From: Blastobasis lacticolella
Lineage: Eukaryota > Arthropoda > Insecta > Lepidoptera > Blastobasidae
Length of the DNA: 64,000 nucleotides
Assembly: GCA_905147135.1 (NCBI GenBank)
Contig: LR990067.1
Coordinates: 4,712,001-4,776,000, forward strand
Direction: 5' to 3'
The notes under the pieces were generated by a model. That model was given only the letters and a program-made list of their open reading frames with translations, did no database searches and was not told where the DNA came from. Positions 1-12,000 of this stretch are shown piece by piece (position 1 is the stretch's first letter; each line of letters starts with the position of its first letter). A program made the translations under genes and the position numbers.

Positions 1-253
1 ATAATAAAATTTTGTTTTATTTTATTTATTATAGGTTTTGCCACAGATACTGATCTGTGTCAAATGAAACCCATGTGAAATAAACTTCGATTACAATCGT
101 ACTATTGTGTTCCATGAATTCACAGGTCCTATTAATTCCGCATCATTGGGTTGAGCATTTATATTTTGTTGACTTTTTGGTCTTTTTACAACAATGTTGA
201 CATTTCTTTTATTCTCTCTTCTTATCTCTTCCTTCATGACAGATCAAATAAAT

Positions 254-1546
<1,293 letters not shown>

Positions 1547-1547
1547 T

Positions 1548-2655
1548 TGTTTTTTAAGGGAATTATATGCGAAAAGATTTGTTTGTTAGATGTTGTTTTA
1601 TTTAAAAGCTGGTAACAGGGAGGAGCTTCCTCATAAAGTGCTTGATTCATATCCCTGAGTCATAACCTTACTCGTACCTTACTGATTAGGTTATGGCGTG
1701 AGGATGCTGAAGGTTGAGAGATGGAGGAGGGCCAATAGGAATAGCAGACCATAGCATAAGCTAGGACACTAGAATGATGTTTTTCTTTAATTATCTTATT
1801 GAGGTAACAAATTCACTATCTTCTTTTCAAATTATTCTTCCACTGTCATTTGTCAATGATTTTGCCAACAGCAAGGTGTAATGTCTAAGGTAAGGTTGTG
1901 ATACATGTACAAGGCATTGTTGTATTAGGTATCTTACATAGAATAGGAACAAAGAAGGAAAAAAGGTATCACACATTATTTGAGGAAAATAAAAACAAGG
2001 AAATATCATTGTTTTATATAATTTAGTCACCCATGGATTTATGAATAACATAAAAATACATTTGGAAGCAAATGTCTGGAAACAGTTTGAAGACTGTTTC
2101 ATCTACAAATCCTGACAAACTTCTTGCACAATATACTGAGACTGAAAGGAAGGATTCATGGCTTTACTATGTCCAAAAATGCTCAAGACAACTATATCAA
2201 TCAGTCTACACTAAACCGAAAATGGTCAATTGAGCCCATAGGGTAAACGGGCTCTGGGCTCAGATGACCCCAAAATGTAAAGTACAGATGCTCTATGTTT
2301 AATAGTTCGTCTAATTTTTAACAATTTACAATTTTGATTTTCAGTATGAAACATTAAATATTTTGATGCATGTCACTGGATTTTCCATATTTTTTAACCA
2401 TTCGCTTTGAATGTTACCAAATTAGAAAAAGAACTTCGACACAAGGCCAGCGGCCTTCAAAACTAGGCCCCAGAGGGGCTATTGGCTATCTCAGTGGACA
2501 ACTGAATTTGACATATAATAATCTTACACTACTCTAATTTAGTAGAGCCTATTGGCCAACGTAGATGACGTAGTGTAGAATTATCTAATGTCTAATTCAG
2601 TTACCAACTTACTTAGACAATAGCCCTGCAGGTCAGTTATTTTTTTTCTGTGATA
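1548..2655. other. Convergent intergenic interval, no gene seen
   Basis: This is the interval between the HINT1 stop and the orphan minus-strand HINT exon. Open frames here are short and AT-rich with no family resemblance. Stretches near 1700-1790 and 2440-2620 look like diverged repeats. Nothing firm can be called. Confidence 0.5.
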
Positions 2656-2658
2656 CAA

Positions 2659-2831
2659 CTACAGTTTGGCCCCAGGCCCAACTGGCCACACCATATGATG
2701 TAGTGCTCGCCCAAAGACGTGGATCGCGTTCAGTCGCATGGCCCGCCAGTCCTCATCCAGCATTACGTGGTATCCCATCCCATGGATACCTCGTGCGCAG
2801 GCTTGCTCGTGGGCTATCAGGAGCAGGTGAC
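2659..2831 (-). CDS. Orphan HINT-like terminal exon (alternative last exon or relic)
   Basis: On the minus strand an acceptor (TCTCTCCACAG) at 2832-2833 opens into GHLLLIAHEQACARG, which aligns with HINT1 exon 3 ([15 protein letters not shown]). The frame stays open for 57 codons to a TAG at 2659-2661 and keeps an IHVFG strand and a C-terminal MVWP. The HxHxH motif is broken: in the best alignment only its last histidine (IHVFG) remains; an ungapped alignment would keep the middle one. The entry phase (two bases completing a G codon) is the same as in HINT1 and in the HINT-like gene at 8875-13286. No exon 1 or 2 partner was found between 2832 and 8874. Either it is spliced to exons 1-2 of that gene as an alternative ending, or it is what remains of a third HINT copy. 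Confidence 0.6.
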
Positions 2832-3002
2832 CTGTGGAGAGAAGGTCGTGATCAGATTTTCCAAAGATAATAAATAATGGTATGATGACTTGTAAGCGAA
2901 AGGTACCGAGCACGATCCCCAGTGCCGACATGTCTGTGTACCTATGACTGCTGTGTGGGTCGTGCCACCATGGTCATACGACGGACGTCGCCCGAACATT
3001 AG

Positions 3003-3053
3003 GAGACCTCAAAACCGCCCGTCACACGACCGTTGCCAATTAGGACAGCACCT
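3003..3053. repeat. Fragment of a PIF/Harbinger-like MITE
   Basis: Matches one end of the complete copy at 23280-23395 (CGTTGCCAATTAGGACAG), ending in GGACAGCACC before a TAA. Partial SINE sequence follows to about 3125. Confidence 0.5.
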
Positions 3054-3125
3054 AACGGTGAGGAAAAGCATTGTGATGGAACCTGCACATTCAGGCGACT
3101 GCATGTGTTACCGATGATCCATGAT
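3053..3125 (+). repeat. SINE fragment
   Basis: ACGGTGAGGAAAAGCATTG and the following ACCTGCACATTCAGGCGACTG match the middle of the tRNA-derived SINE. Confidence 0.6.
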
Positions 3126-3781
3126 AACAAGGTCAAGAAGGTCACAGTGGCTCGGATGACCCGGTGTCGCCCGAGATGTGATACAGGGCTGGATAATAAC
3201 CGTTTTAAGTCAACCAGTGTTGGCTTATTTACTCTGCTGGCAGATAACTCTAATGCGAGCATTTCTGTAATTTTATAGAGAAGGAAACTACCTAGATCAG
3301 ATTGATAGGTATGTATCCTTTAGGCACAATGTGCGATACAAAACATTGCTGCAAGTTTTCGACAGGCGTTTTCGAGCAATTTTTCTCAGTAGGTATATAA
3401 ATATTCAGTGCTGTACTTTAGACAACATTTTGTGGTATCTAAATCCAATAAATAAACATCTGACCATCGTCAAAGTAAAGGGGTAACAACTAGATGATAT
3501 TGACGTGGTCCAGACTACCGCACAAATACCTCACAAACTTTATGATCCAGACGGTCCTTTTTCGCAATTTATTTTAATTTCTCCTTTAGCCGACTTGAGC
3601 CTTCTCCATATTATGAAGGTTGGGTTGGAAAAGCACCATACTTGGACATGTGGGTAGAATGGTACTCGAGACAAATGAGCCTACAGGCTGATGGAAAGCC
3701 TCCCAGTGTTAAAAATAGGTATTTAAAAAAATTGCTGCTGCCCATTTTCTAGTGTACGAAGGCTGGTCTCTAAGATATTAG

Positions 3782-5799
3782 GTAGGGTCGGGTGTCCAAC
3801 GTCAAAACAGTAGTACACAATGAAACAGCGCTATATTTCTGAAATGCGAAGTTGCCAGATAGTGCAGTATGCATAGTCCAGACAGCCTCGTAAACCCCCG
3901 ATCCTGCCTTATTTTGCATGCTCGCCGCTTATAAAACGACGTGTCTGCGGAGCTATTTTGGTTTTTTTTTACTAAAAAGTAAGATTTTATTTAAGTTGTA
4001 TTTGATTTTTCAGTTAAATAGTATGGTGAATTCCATTTTTTTCAGTATTGCGTTGCTTTGTACATGTATCATAGATTCACGTGTACTAGTTCACCTAATA
4101 AATTGTATGTTTTTTGTAGGTAATTTTTTGAGGTTATTATAAAATATCCCAGGTGTCCAACAATGACACAGTTGTAGGATGGACACAATGAAACAGTGTT
4201 TCATTAAGAAAGAAGGGTAACCATTCATCGGAAAATATGCTTAAAGCAGTGGCGTTACTGTCATACAAGCCCAAAAGCCGGGCTTGCCTTATAAAAATAA
4301 TTATCGATAAAAAATCAAAGATAATGCGAGCGCGAACTATTTAAAGTTCGCGCTCCTAATGCTTTTCAAACTGCCGCGCCGCAAAGCAGCGCCATCGTGC
4401 GCCTAGGTTACGAAACACGATCCGAACGCACACGCAAGTTGAGGAAATTGAGACTCGGTCAGTCATCTCGCTCGCACGCGCTGGCTTGTAAGCGGGCTTT
4501 GATTCCGGCCGATATGTCTCTTTCTTACATATGGAAACTGTCCTATAATGAGATATAAGTATACGTTTGTTTATATAGTAAATTGTACGAGACTTTAAGC
4601 CCTGCATGCGTATGAAGTTGTACACGGATCTTTGAAAATGGCAACTTCGCGCATGCGCAGTAGGTACGTTTGTTGAATGCTGTAAAACGTACCAACTTCG
4701 CTATTGTTTTGTTTGAGCCGCTTGGGCGGATAAGTAATTAGTTTTTTGTTGAGTTTGTGTTGTGTTTTGTAGTAAAAGTGATTTAATTAGATTGATCAAC
4801 AATAGACGAAGTAAAGTCCCTTGTGTGTGATGGTTTAAAATGTGCACAAGTTTTGATTTGCATGGAAAAGGTAAAGTTTTTAATCATTTCTCAGAAAATA
4901 ACAAATTACTTCCTTATATGTATTCCTATTATACCTATTTCTCAGATTAGTAAATCGCTTATAAGAAAATTTCATAGATCGGTGTACCAAACTCATTGAA
5001 TTATTGGTTGTCTCTCTCACAAATTATATTGCTGGTATAAAACTGAAGAGTGATAAGTGAGGATTGATCAGTAATGTGGCAAGGGGATGGATTTATTTTT
5101 AAAAACCGTAAAAACAACACAAACTTCATCTCTCGGCTTGCCTTACTCTGAACCCCTAGGCACGCCACTGGCTTAAAGCTATAAGACTTAACAGACAAGG
5201 AATAGGTATACGAAAAGCCGCAAAACAGAGCAATTTTTCTTATCCTACACTGTGCCGGTACGTCAAAAAACATAGAAATATTATATGATGTGTCATTGGA
5301 AGATAAAAGATTAACGCCTAACTACGATGTTAACAAAACTACGTAATATTAGTTATATAATTTTTTTTGAGACTGATTAATCTTTAAGTAAATAAATAAT
5401 AGTACCTAAGACAAACCTAAAAGAAACTTTTAAAGTCTGAATAAAGTGTAATACTTTGAATAAAACCTTTAATTATTGAAATTTAATATTTTTTTTCATT
5501 TACTTTTTTCAATAATCTCACTAAATACAAAAAGTCAAAATTAATAACAGTGTTTCACTGTAGGACACAGGATGTTTCATTGTGTACGCCTAGGTGTACA
5601 CAATTAAACTATTCTATTTTTTTAATTTTTAACCTTCTTAATGGTAATGTATATATTTATAAATGAAACTATAAACGCCATATTATACCTAATTAAGTAG
5701 ACTTTCTTCGTATAAAACACGGAATCCATATCTACAAAAATGAGAGAAATATGAGACTATGAATTTTTGGCGTTTCATTGTTGGACACTGCACCCTACG
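3782..5799. mobile_element. Large terminal-inverted-repeat element containing a hAT insertion
   Basis: The left end GTAGGGTCGGGTGTCCAAC is matched by the reverse complement of the right end (GTAGGGTGCAGTGTCCAAC). Subterminal copies of a GTGTCCAAC and AATGAAACAG motif recur inside. Subtracting the nested hAT leaves about 1.1 kb with no transposase frame, so it is non-autonomous. Confidence 0.6.
4247..5170. mobile_element. Non-autonomous hAT-like element with perfect 8-bp target duplication
   Basis: Flanked on both sides by GCTTAAAG (4239-4246 and 5171-5178). Ends are CAGTGGCG... and ...CGCCACTG, typical in form of hAT termini. The 924-bp interior has no transposase reading frame. Confidence 0.82.
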
Positions 5800-5814
5800 T
5801 CATGGCAGTTTTTC

Positions 5815-6160
5815 TTTACCTATAGAGAGGCACACGGACGAAAGGTCCACCTGATGGTAACCGGCCACCATCGTCTAGGCCATCTGTAACCTAAGTGGGG
5901 CGGATGCGGTGCCGGCCTTTGATGTACTTTAGACATGCCCATGAACCCCATGTTGTAGTACAAAGGAAAGATTTCCGGAGGGAGTTCATTCCACATCTTG
6001 CAAGTGCGCGGAAAAAAGGCTCGCTATGCCCGTACGGTGGATGTCAAGCATCTAGCTAGCTACAATGTGTATGAAATCTAATACGCGGTGTTCGGCAGAT
6101 CCGGAGGGTAGTGGAAGGGGTTGGTTCTATTCAATTAGAGGCCTACTTTGCCTGTTGTGT
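5815..6160. repeat. Interspersed repeat, LINE-tail type
   Basis: It begins with sequence resembling the CCACCTGATGGTAACCGG tails seen elsewhere, here in minus orientation, and holds no usable frame. The 6160-6460 stretch after it is AT-rich and unassigned. Confidence 0.4.
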
Positions 6161-6469
6161 AGGTACAATGGCAATGTTTTCATCATGTTTATTTGATATG
6201 GATTATGCACACAAATATTTTCAATATAGTTAGCGTGCCAGCGTTATCTCAGTGATAAAGACAATAATCATAAAAGTAGGTGTTTTGCTGGCGAGATTAT
6301 GTAGGTATCTACTTACCTATTTGTTCTTTGTTTTGCCTTATGAGTGAACGCGCTATGTGGGTCTGAGAACTGTAACGAACCGAGTAGGAAATGATAGAGC
6401 TACGAACTACGTTTTAAGTTATATTTACGTAGCTACGTCTAATCCCGAAATAAGTTCTAAAATTAAAAA

Positions 6470-7370
6470 TAGGTGTGGTCACCGTAATCCACACGAACCC
6501 ACATTATCGACAGGTCCCTGTCTTCAAGGCCGTGTAAACGGCGGCAACAGATATCCTCCTGAATGAACATACACACCCCGGCACGACGCACAAAATTATG
6601 CTCGAGCTTGTACCCGGGGTAAGTTAGATATGAAGTATCAGCCGGGCAGGATATCTGTGTCTCCGTCAGAAAAAGAAGGGCTGCGCAGACTCGAGGTGTT
6701 CATGGACTGCGTTTACGTTGCTATGTAGACCCCTAATATTGCAAACATCCACCTTCAGTGTGGATGGGGTTGCCGCTGTTAAAACAGTATTCCTTTTTTT
6801 CTTTCTGGCCATATTTGGGGGGTAATTGAAATTTTGAAGGGGAAACGTTGCTCCGGCAGCAAATAGGGCTGCCATAACTGCCACGTAGTCTGGAAAGTAT
6901 GCGGTCTGCTGGCGCGGCTGGCGGAAGGGCCCCTAGTCCCCCCCTGACGTGACATCCGGGTCCACTCCGGTCTCCTCCTCCGGCACGAATATCACGCCAG
7001 GGACTTTTCGCGAGACTGGCAGCTCAGCCTCCCAGGGTGGAAATTACGTATTCCCTGGGTTCGGGAGCCCGTTCAGCCTGCGGGCGGCCAGCGGACAGCC
7101 GTTTCACTAGGTCTCCCTGACCGCCGCGCCAACACACCGCCCCCGCTCAGCCATGTAACAGCGAATATGACAGCTAGGCCCCTCCACTGCCAAAGCCACG
7201 GTTCCCCATGGAGCACTAGAAACCTTACTCACCGGCAGAAACACAACACTACTAAAATAGTGTTGTTTGAGTGCTGTATTCTGTAAGGTGGAGGTACTTC
7301 CCCAGTCGGGCAGCTCCGATTCGGGTGGGATATCCCACCATGCCCTACCTCTCTTAAAACCACCAAGGTG
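6470..7370 (-). mobile_element. 5' part of a non-LTR retrotransposon (LINE), endonuclease start, 3'-truncated
   Basis: On the minus strand a GC-rich leader (7370-6890) is followed by the start of an endonuclease-like ORF2. It reads VCNIRGLHSNVNAVHEHLE, then after a frame change FLTETQISCPADTSYLTYPG and a gap-free continuation with RRAGVCMFIQEDICCRR. Similarity then stops near 6470. LINE copies usually lose their 5' end, so a 5'-only fragment is unusual. It is dead (frameshift, no reverse transcriptase). Confidence 0.75.
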
Positions 7371-7373
7371 GCA

Positions 7374-7490
7374 AACAAGCTTACGGCCTGCCTGATGGTA
7401 AGCAGTCACCGCAGCCTATGGACGTTTTCAATACCAGGGGTATCACCCACGCGTTGCCGACCCCGTAAAAACTTTTTAACCCTTTTCATT
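7374..7490 (-). repeat. CR1-like LINE 3' tail
   Basis: Reverse complement carries GGGGTCGGCAACGCGTGGG and GCAGGCCGTAAGCTTGTTTG, the tail found with its coding end at 40439-40690. On the minus strand it runs straight into the LINE head at 7370. Confidence 0.7.
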
Positions 7491-8050
7491 TCATAATGTG
7501 CACTTCCCTCACCCCTCTTTAGTATATATAAGCACCATATTGCACCTTATTGTAATATTAGTCAATACATATACATCTGAACGCAGTCAGTGCCTTTCAT
7601 TCCTATCGCCCATCATTGCATGGCGAACTTGCCAGGGCTGCCTAATGGCTTGGGTAATATTGGAAATGCATTGTCATTCAAATTACATAGGCCCAGCTCA
7701 ATCGGATGCCAACAAATAGTCGAAAAATTGTTTGCAAATTGTGACGGAAATCTTGCAAACGTACCCATATACGAACAGTACAAGTATAGGGTTAGGTGCA
7801 AGCTTGCAAAAATGCAGAAAATGTAAAATGTAGGCAAGGGTCACAAAACGCGGAAACATATCAAAGTAGGTGTATCGACTCTATGATTTATCCTTCGGAG
7901 GTCGGGTGGTGCAAACTTGCTAGGAGCTCCATAATCCAAAAAGTAGGTAGCAGCTTTTTCTTTTGCATCTCGCCTGCCGAGGGTGAAGGTGGATTATGAG
8001 GATACTCTCCTCTGATTTGGAGAAGGCTTAAATCTAGTAACAGGCGCTCC
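7491..8050. other. No gene seen
   Basis: Several overlapping frames of 65-78 codons exist on both strands, but none resembles a known family or has splice context. Confidence 0.4.
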
Positions 8051-8051
8051 G

Positions 8052-8285
8052 ATTTGGCTGGAGCCGAGCAACCGTCAGTTGCAATCGATAATAATTCTTA
8101 CGATGTACAAAATAAAGTCGTTTTGGATTGATTCGGATACCCGGCTGAGCCGACCTTGGTACGACGTTCGACCACGTCCCCCGCGCTTAAAAGCGACTTT
8201 ATTGTATACTGCGTAAGGATTAGTATCTCCTGCAACTGACGGTTGGTCGGCTCCAGCTAAAACGGAACGTCTGTTTCTAGTTTAA
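8052..8285. mobile_element. MITE family A, complete copy
   Basis: Inverted ends of about 65 bp: AACAGGCGCTCCGATTTGG at the left and the reverse complement AACAGACGTTCCGTTTTAG at the right, both continuing into CAACCGTCAGTTGCA. A second, interrupted copy is at 12125-13165. Confidence 0.75.
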
Positions 8286-8755
8286 GTATCTATGTCATGG
8301 ACTTTTGATTTGATGACATGTATCTTCATGAGGAAGATTCTCCTAGTGCATTTAAGTTAGCGGCAATTTATGTGTGGGTAATGAGTACCCACGAAAGTAA
8401 CTTAATTATCTAGTGTATATCCGTGCCTTTCCCTTGATTTCGGGCATTGATTTGACCAATTTTATTTTACGCTGTCTCCGCTTTTGAGGAGAAGGGAGGT
8501 CGGGAACACTTATCTTTCCTACTTCTCCTTGTTACTTCCAAGACAGTATTAGCTTGTCTTCAGGCGCGTCTGAATGTCAAAACTCCGGATCAGTTGAGTG
8601 ATGGGGGCAAAGCGCGTAAAATAACCAAGACATTGCTAAAAGTTAAAACCTATTGCGATCAACGCGCCTAAATAAGGACAAGTAAAGAGCAACTGAAACC
8701 AAACAGCTACATCTGAATTCGTTTATTAATGAGTAGATAGGTGCTTATACAATGC
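8286..8755. other. No gene seen
   Basis: Unassigned sequence without long frames. A moderately GC-rich patch at 8400-8620 looks like an old repeat. Confidence 0.35.
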
Positions 8756-8757
8756 AG

Positions 8758-8860
8758 TGACAAACGAGCAGCCCACCTGATGGCAAGCGGTAACCACTCC
8801 TAGCTCATAAGCAGTCGAACAAACATGGGGTTACATAGAGGCTCATATATGTCTGTTCGA
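8758..8860 (-). repeat. LINE tail fragment
   Basis: Contains CAGCCCACCTGATGGCAAGC, the reverse of the tail motif ACCATCAGGTGGGCTG also present at 37300, 50745, 55975 and 62585. Confidence 0.5.
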
Positions 8861-8874
8861 GGCAACCGTACGAT

Positions 8875-9032
8875 TCAGGAGAAAGGCCAAAACATCTGCC
8901 TGCCGCCCAGCACCTGGACAGTAAGTTGCTCGTAGCGCTGCAGCGCCTGGGGCCCGTCGTTCACCACCACTCGGTATCCGCCCGTCAGGCGCCGGTCCCG
9001 CGCCACACGCCGCGCCGTGAGGAGCAGGTGCC
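8875..9032 (-). CDS. HINT-like gene exon 3 (HxHxH replaced)
   Basis: Acceptor GTAATGCAG. It encodes residues 66-117 with EQLTVQVLGGRQMFWPFS, ending in TGA at 8875-8877. It aligns without gaps to HINT1 around the active site, so the three histidine substitutions are unambiguous. Confidence 0.87.
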
Positions 9033-12000
9033 CTGCATTACGATTCTCTAAAGGGCCCCACACATTAACAGTCCGTCTGCAGTCTCTGGTCGTATCGGGC
9101 GGCCTGCCGCCCTAGGCCAATAACGTCTAGAAAGCGCTCGACTGACGGTAGATAAGCCGCCGGCCGACTACCTCGTAATGTGTGTTTATTTGACCTCAAG
9201 GCCAAGGACTGTCCGGCCGATATCTGTCAAGCGGCCACACTCTCAGTTTGTTTTAGTCGCCGCCAGTCCGAAACCTTAAACGGAACAGAGTAGGGTACTT
9301 CGACGCAACTAATGTCAAATAAATTCGGTCCGATTGAATGAAAGACCGTCCCGATCGACCCGATCGAAAGAAGTTCGTAGTAGGAAACACCCGAACATTC
9401 GGCAGAATCATCGCTAATTGTCACTTCGTGGTAGACCCCCTGTTGTTGAATGTTGAATGTGCCTATTGCTATTAACTAACAGACTGAAATCGTCCGGCAA
9501 ACTGTTAATCTGCCGATGCCGTGTGACAGATCGTGGCGTAGTTGCCATAGAAACGCGTATCCAGAAAAACGACTATTCTACAGAGCGCACAGCCCCATGG
9601 CATCATTCCGGTCAAGGATGTTGTCTTAAGGAATCGCATTGCTGTCATTGGTTGTCCAGCATGTGTGGTGCTGTGTTCGACCCCCATTTGGGACCTTGTA
9701 CCGACGGGATTTTCCAAGTAGATACCTTTATGTACCTACAGAGTTCAGCTCATCCTTATGGTGATCGGCGTGGTAACACGCGCTCCGTGCTTTGGAGTGG
9801 TCAAGACGTAGGTCACGGTTGCTATAGCTTCAAAGTAGTCGTTGTAACATAGTCTTTTGGGCGGCTCAAAAATTCCGACTCTAGTGGTGGTACACGATGG
9901 TGATGATGATGATGATGGTTGATGATCATTGATCATGTTGATCATTTTCTTGTGCCTACTTCGATGTTAACGTTATGACTACATAGGTATGGTACCTACC
10001 TCCGATAGAATCAGGCCGATCTGACGGTAGCCAGCCACACCGAAACCATTTTAAAACTCGACTAAACTAGACCTACCACAGCTAGGTCCACCTACTCATT
10101 CGAATTCAGCTACAACGTGAGATGTCGACCAAGAAATATAAGGTATGCCTAATCACTCTAGCCTTCCATTCAAGGCTAGAGTGATTAGGCTGTTCCTAGA
10201 CAGGCATGCTCCATCATCGGCCGCATCGTCACATACCACGTCACTTACCAGATAAGATGGTGATCAAATGCCTGGCTGGTCTAATTATTAAAAAAAACGT
10301 GTAGAAGAAACACAGTGGATACTGGATATAGATTAGAAGAGTACTTAGGTGTAACCAAGTAGTAGGTAGTTACCAAGTAGTTTCTCGTCGTGTGGAGTCG
10401 TGTCCGTCAGCCTCGGCAGCGGCCGCCGCGGCACCACCAAGAAGTGCACTGGCGCCTGGGGGCTGTGCAATTCGTCGAACACCACGCACTGGAAGATATT
10501 GCAATGGGGGATAAGTCCACATAACTAGGCGTGAGTCCTCTGCCGGTATCAGGAAAGAGGGCCCGTGGGCGACCCAAGAAGCAATGGATTGACATCGCTG
10601 AGTCGCATGCGAGAGCCAACGGCTTACGACAAGAGGATGCCGAAGACCGGGCGATGTAGAGAAGATTGAGTAGGAAAGCGGACCCGGGCAGAGGCCGGGA
10701 TAAGCGCTAGAACCATGAAGATGAACTAGGCGAGAATCCTATCCATGCTTAGTGAGGAACCTTAGCTTTGGCAGTGAGGGGCTCAGCATTTGATGCCAGA
10801 GCAAGTGTCTTCAGGTTTTAGAGATATCTCCGCAACCCATGGACCACCTCGTTTCATGCTTGGCGTGTCCTAAAACTAGTACAATGGAGGACTTGTTCGA
10901 GGCCAGTTCAAACGCAGTATGCGTCGCCGAATACTGGGCGAATAAAGTGTACTAAGTCAGAGTTTCGTCCATCGACTCGATGAGAAGAAGAAAAAGAGGT
11001 GGGCAACGCATTGATGATATCCAGTGTTGCTATGGTAATGTCCATAGGCAGCGGTGACCACTTTGCATCAGGTAAGCCGCTTGGCTGTTTGTTGACCGAG
11101 TAATATCTATACAAGTATTTAGCAAAACAAGCCACTTCCCGCCGTTTGTCCCTCTGTACGTATTACGTCACGCTTAGATCTTAATGCGGTTTTCAACATT
11201 AGATTCAAGAGGAAGGCTTATACGCCAGACAAAAAGGAAAAGGAAGGTTTATATAATAGAACGTAGCACGCAGCTAGTATTATATAAAAAAGAATATCCC
11301 GATCGAATAGAGGCCCTGGTTGACCGGGTTTCTACCGTCTGTAGGTACAAAGGGGAATGTGCCGTCCGAAGAAATGCCACCGTCGCTTTACCGCCACCGC
11401 ACCCTCCGACGATGGGATAGATTTCATCCCGATTACTACGGAAACGGGTTTCGATATTTTCGTACAGCTACCCACTTTTGGCGCACTGGAAGAGATCGTA
11501 ATAGGGACGAAGTCCACATAACGATCAGTGTCTTGGGGCGTTAGTTTAGGTCCATCGGGCAAGATTGTTATCCGAACTCATACGAGCAAGACTGATGTTG
11601 TAAGTCGTCAATGCGAAGTCTAAGGAAGAGCATTCTTAGGCAGACTAGGGTACCGCCTACCTAGCTTAACTTTGCGTAACTGAAAAATAAGTATCAATGA
11701 GGAGTTTTCCAGTAGGTATAGATAGTTGGTTTCAAAAAGCACCAATAGATGGCGCTCCTACAATGTTGGTAATCTTTTTATAATCTGTATGATGGTGGCA
11801 GTTATTTCATGCAGCCAACTAATACTAAACTTAAAAATAAAATGTTTATTAATGTAAACATAACTGTCAAAGGTTGAACGAAGTGTAAAAAGAAATATTT
11901 ATATAAGTTAGCACTATGTTCCATTATTATTACAACATCTAAAATGGTTCAAAAGTATTGACAAATACAATATTATCCAATACAACGTACCCAGTGTTCA

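Noticed and set aside
194..253. In-frame ATG upstream of HINT1 that would add a hydrophobic leader
   Set aside because: The hydrophobic stretch is the translation of a TTTCTTTTATTCTCTCTTC pyrimidine tract ending in a splice acceptor at 241-242. HINT1 proteins normally begin at the MAGGE position. It would matter only if unspliced transcripts were found.
9457..9852. 131-codon plus-strand frame
   Set aside because: Unrecognised, Cys/His-rich by chance, located in an intron of the HINT-like gene on the other strand and without homologous copies here.
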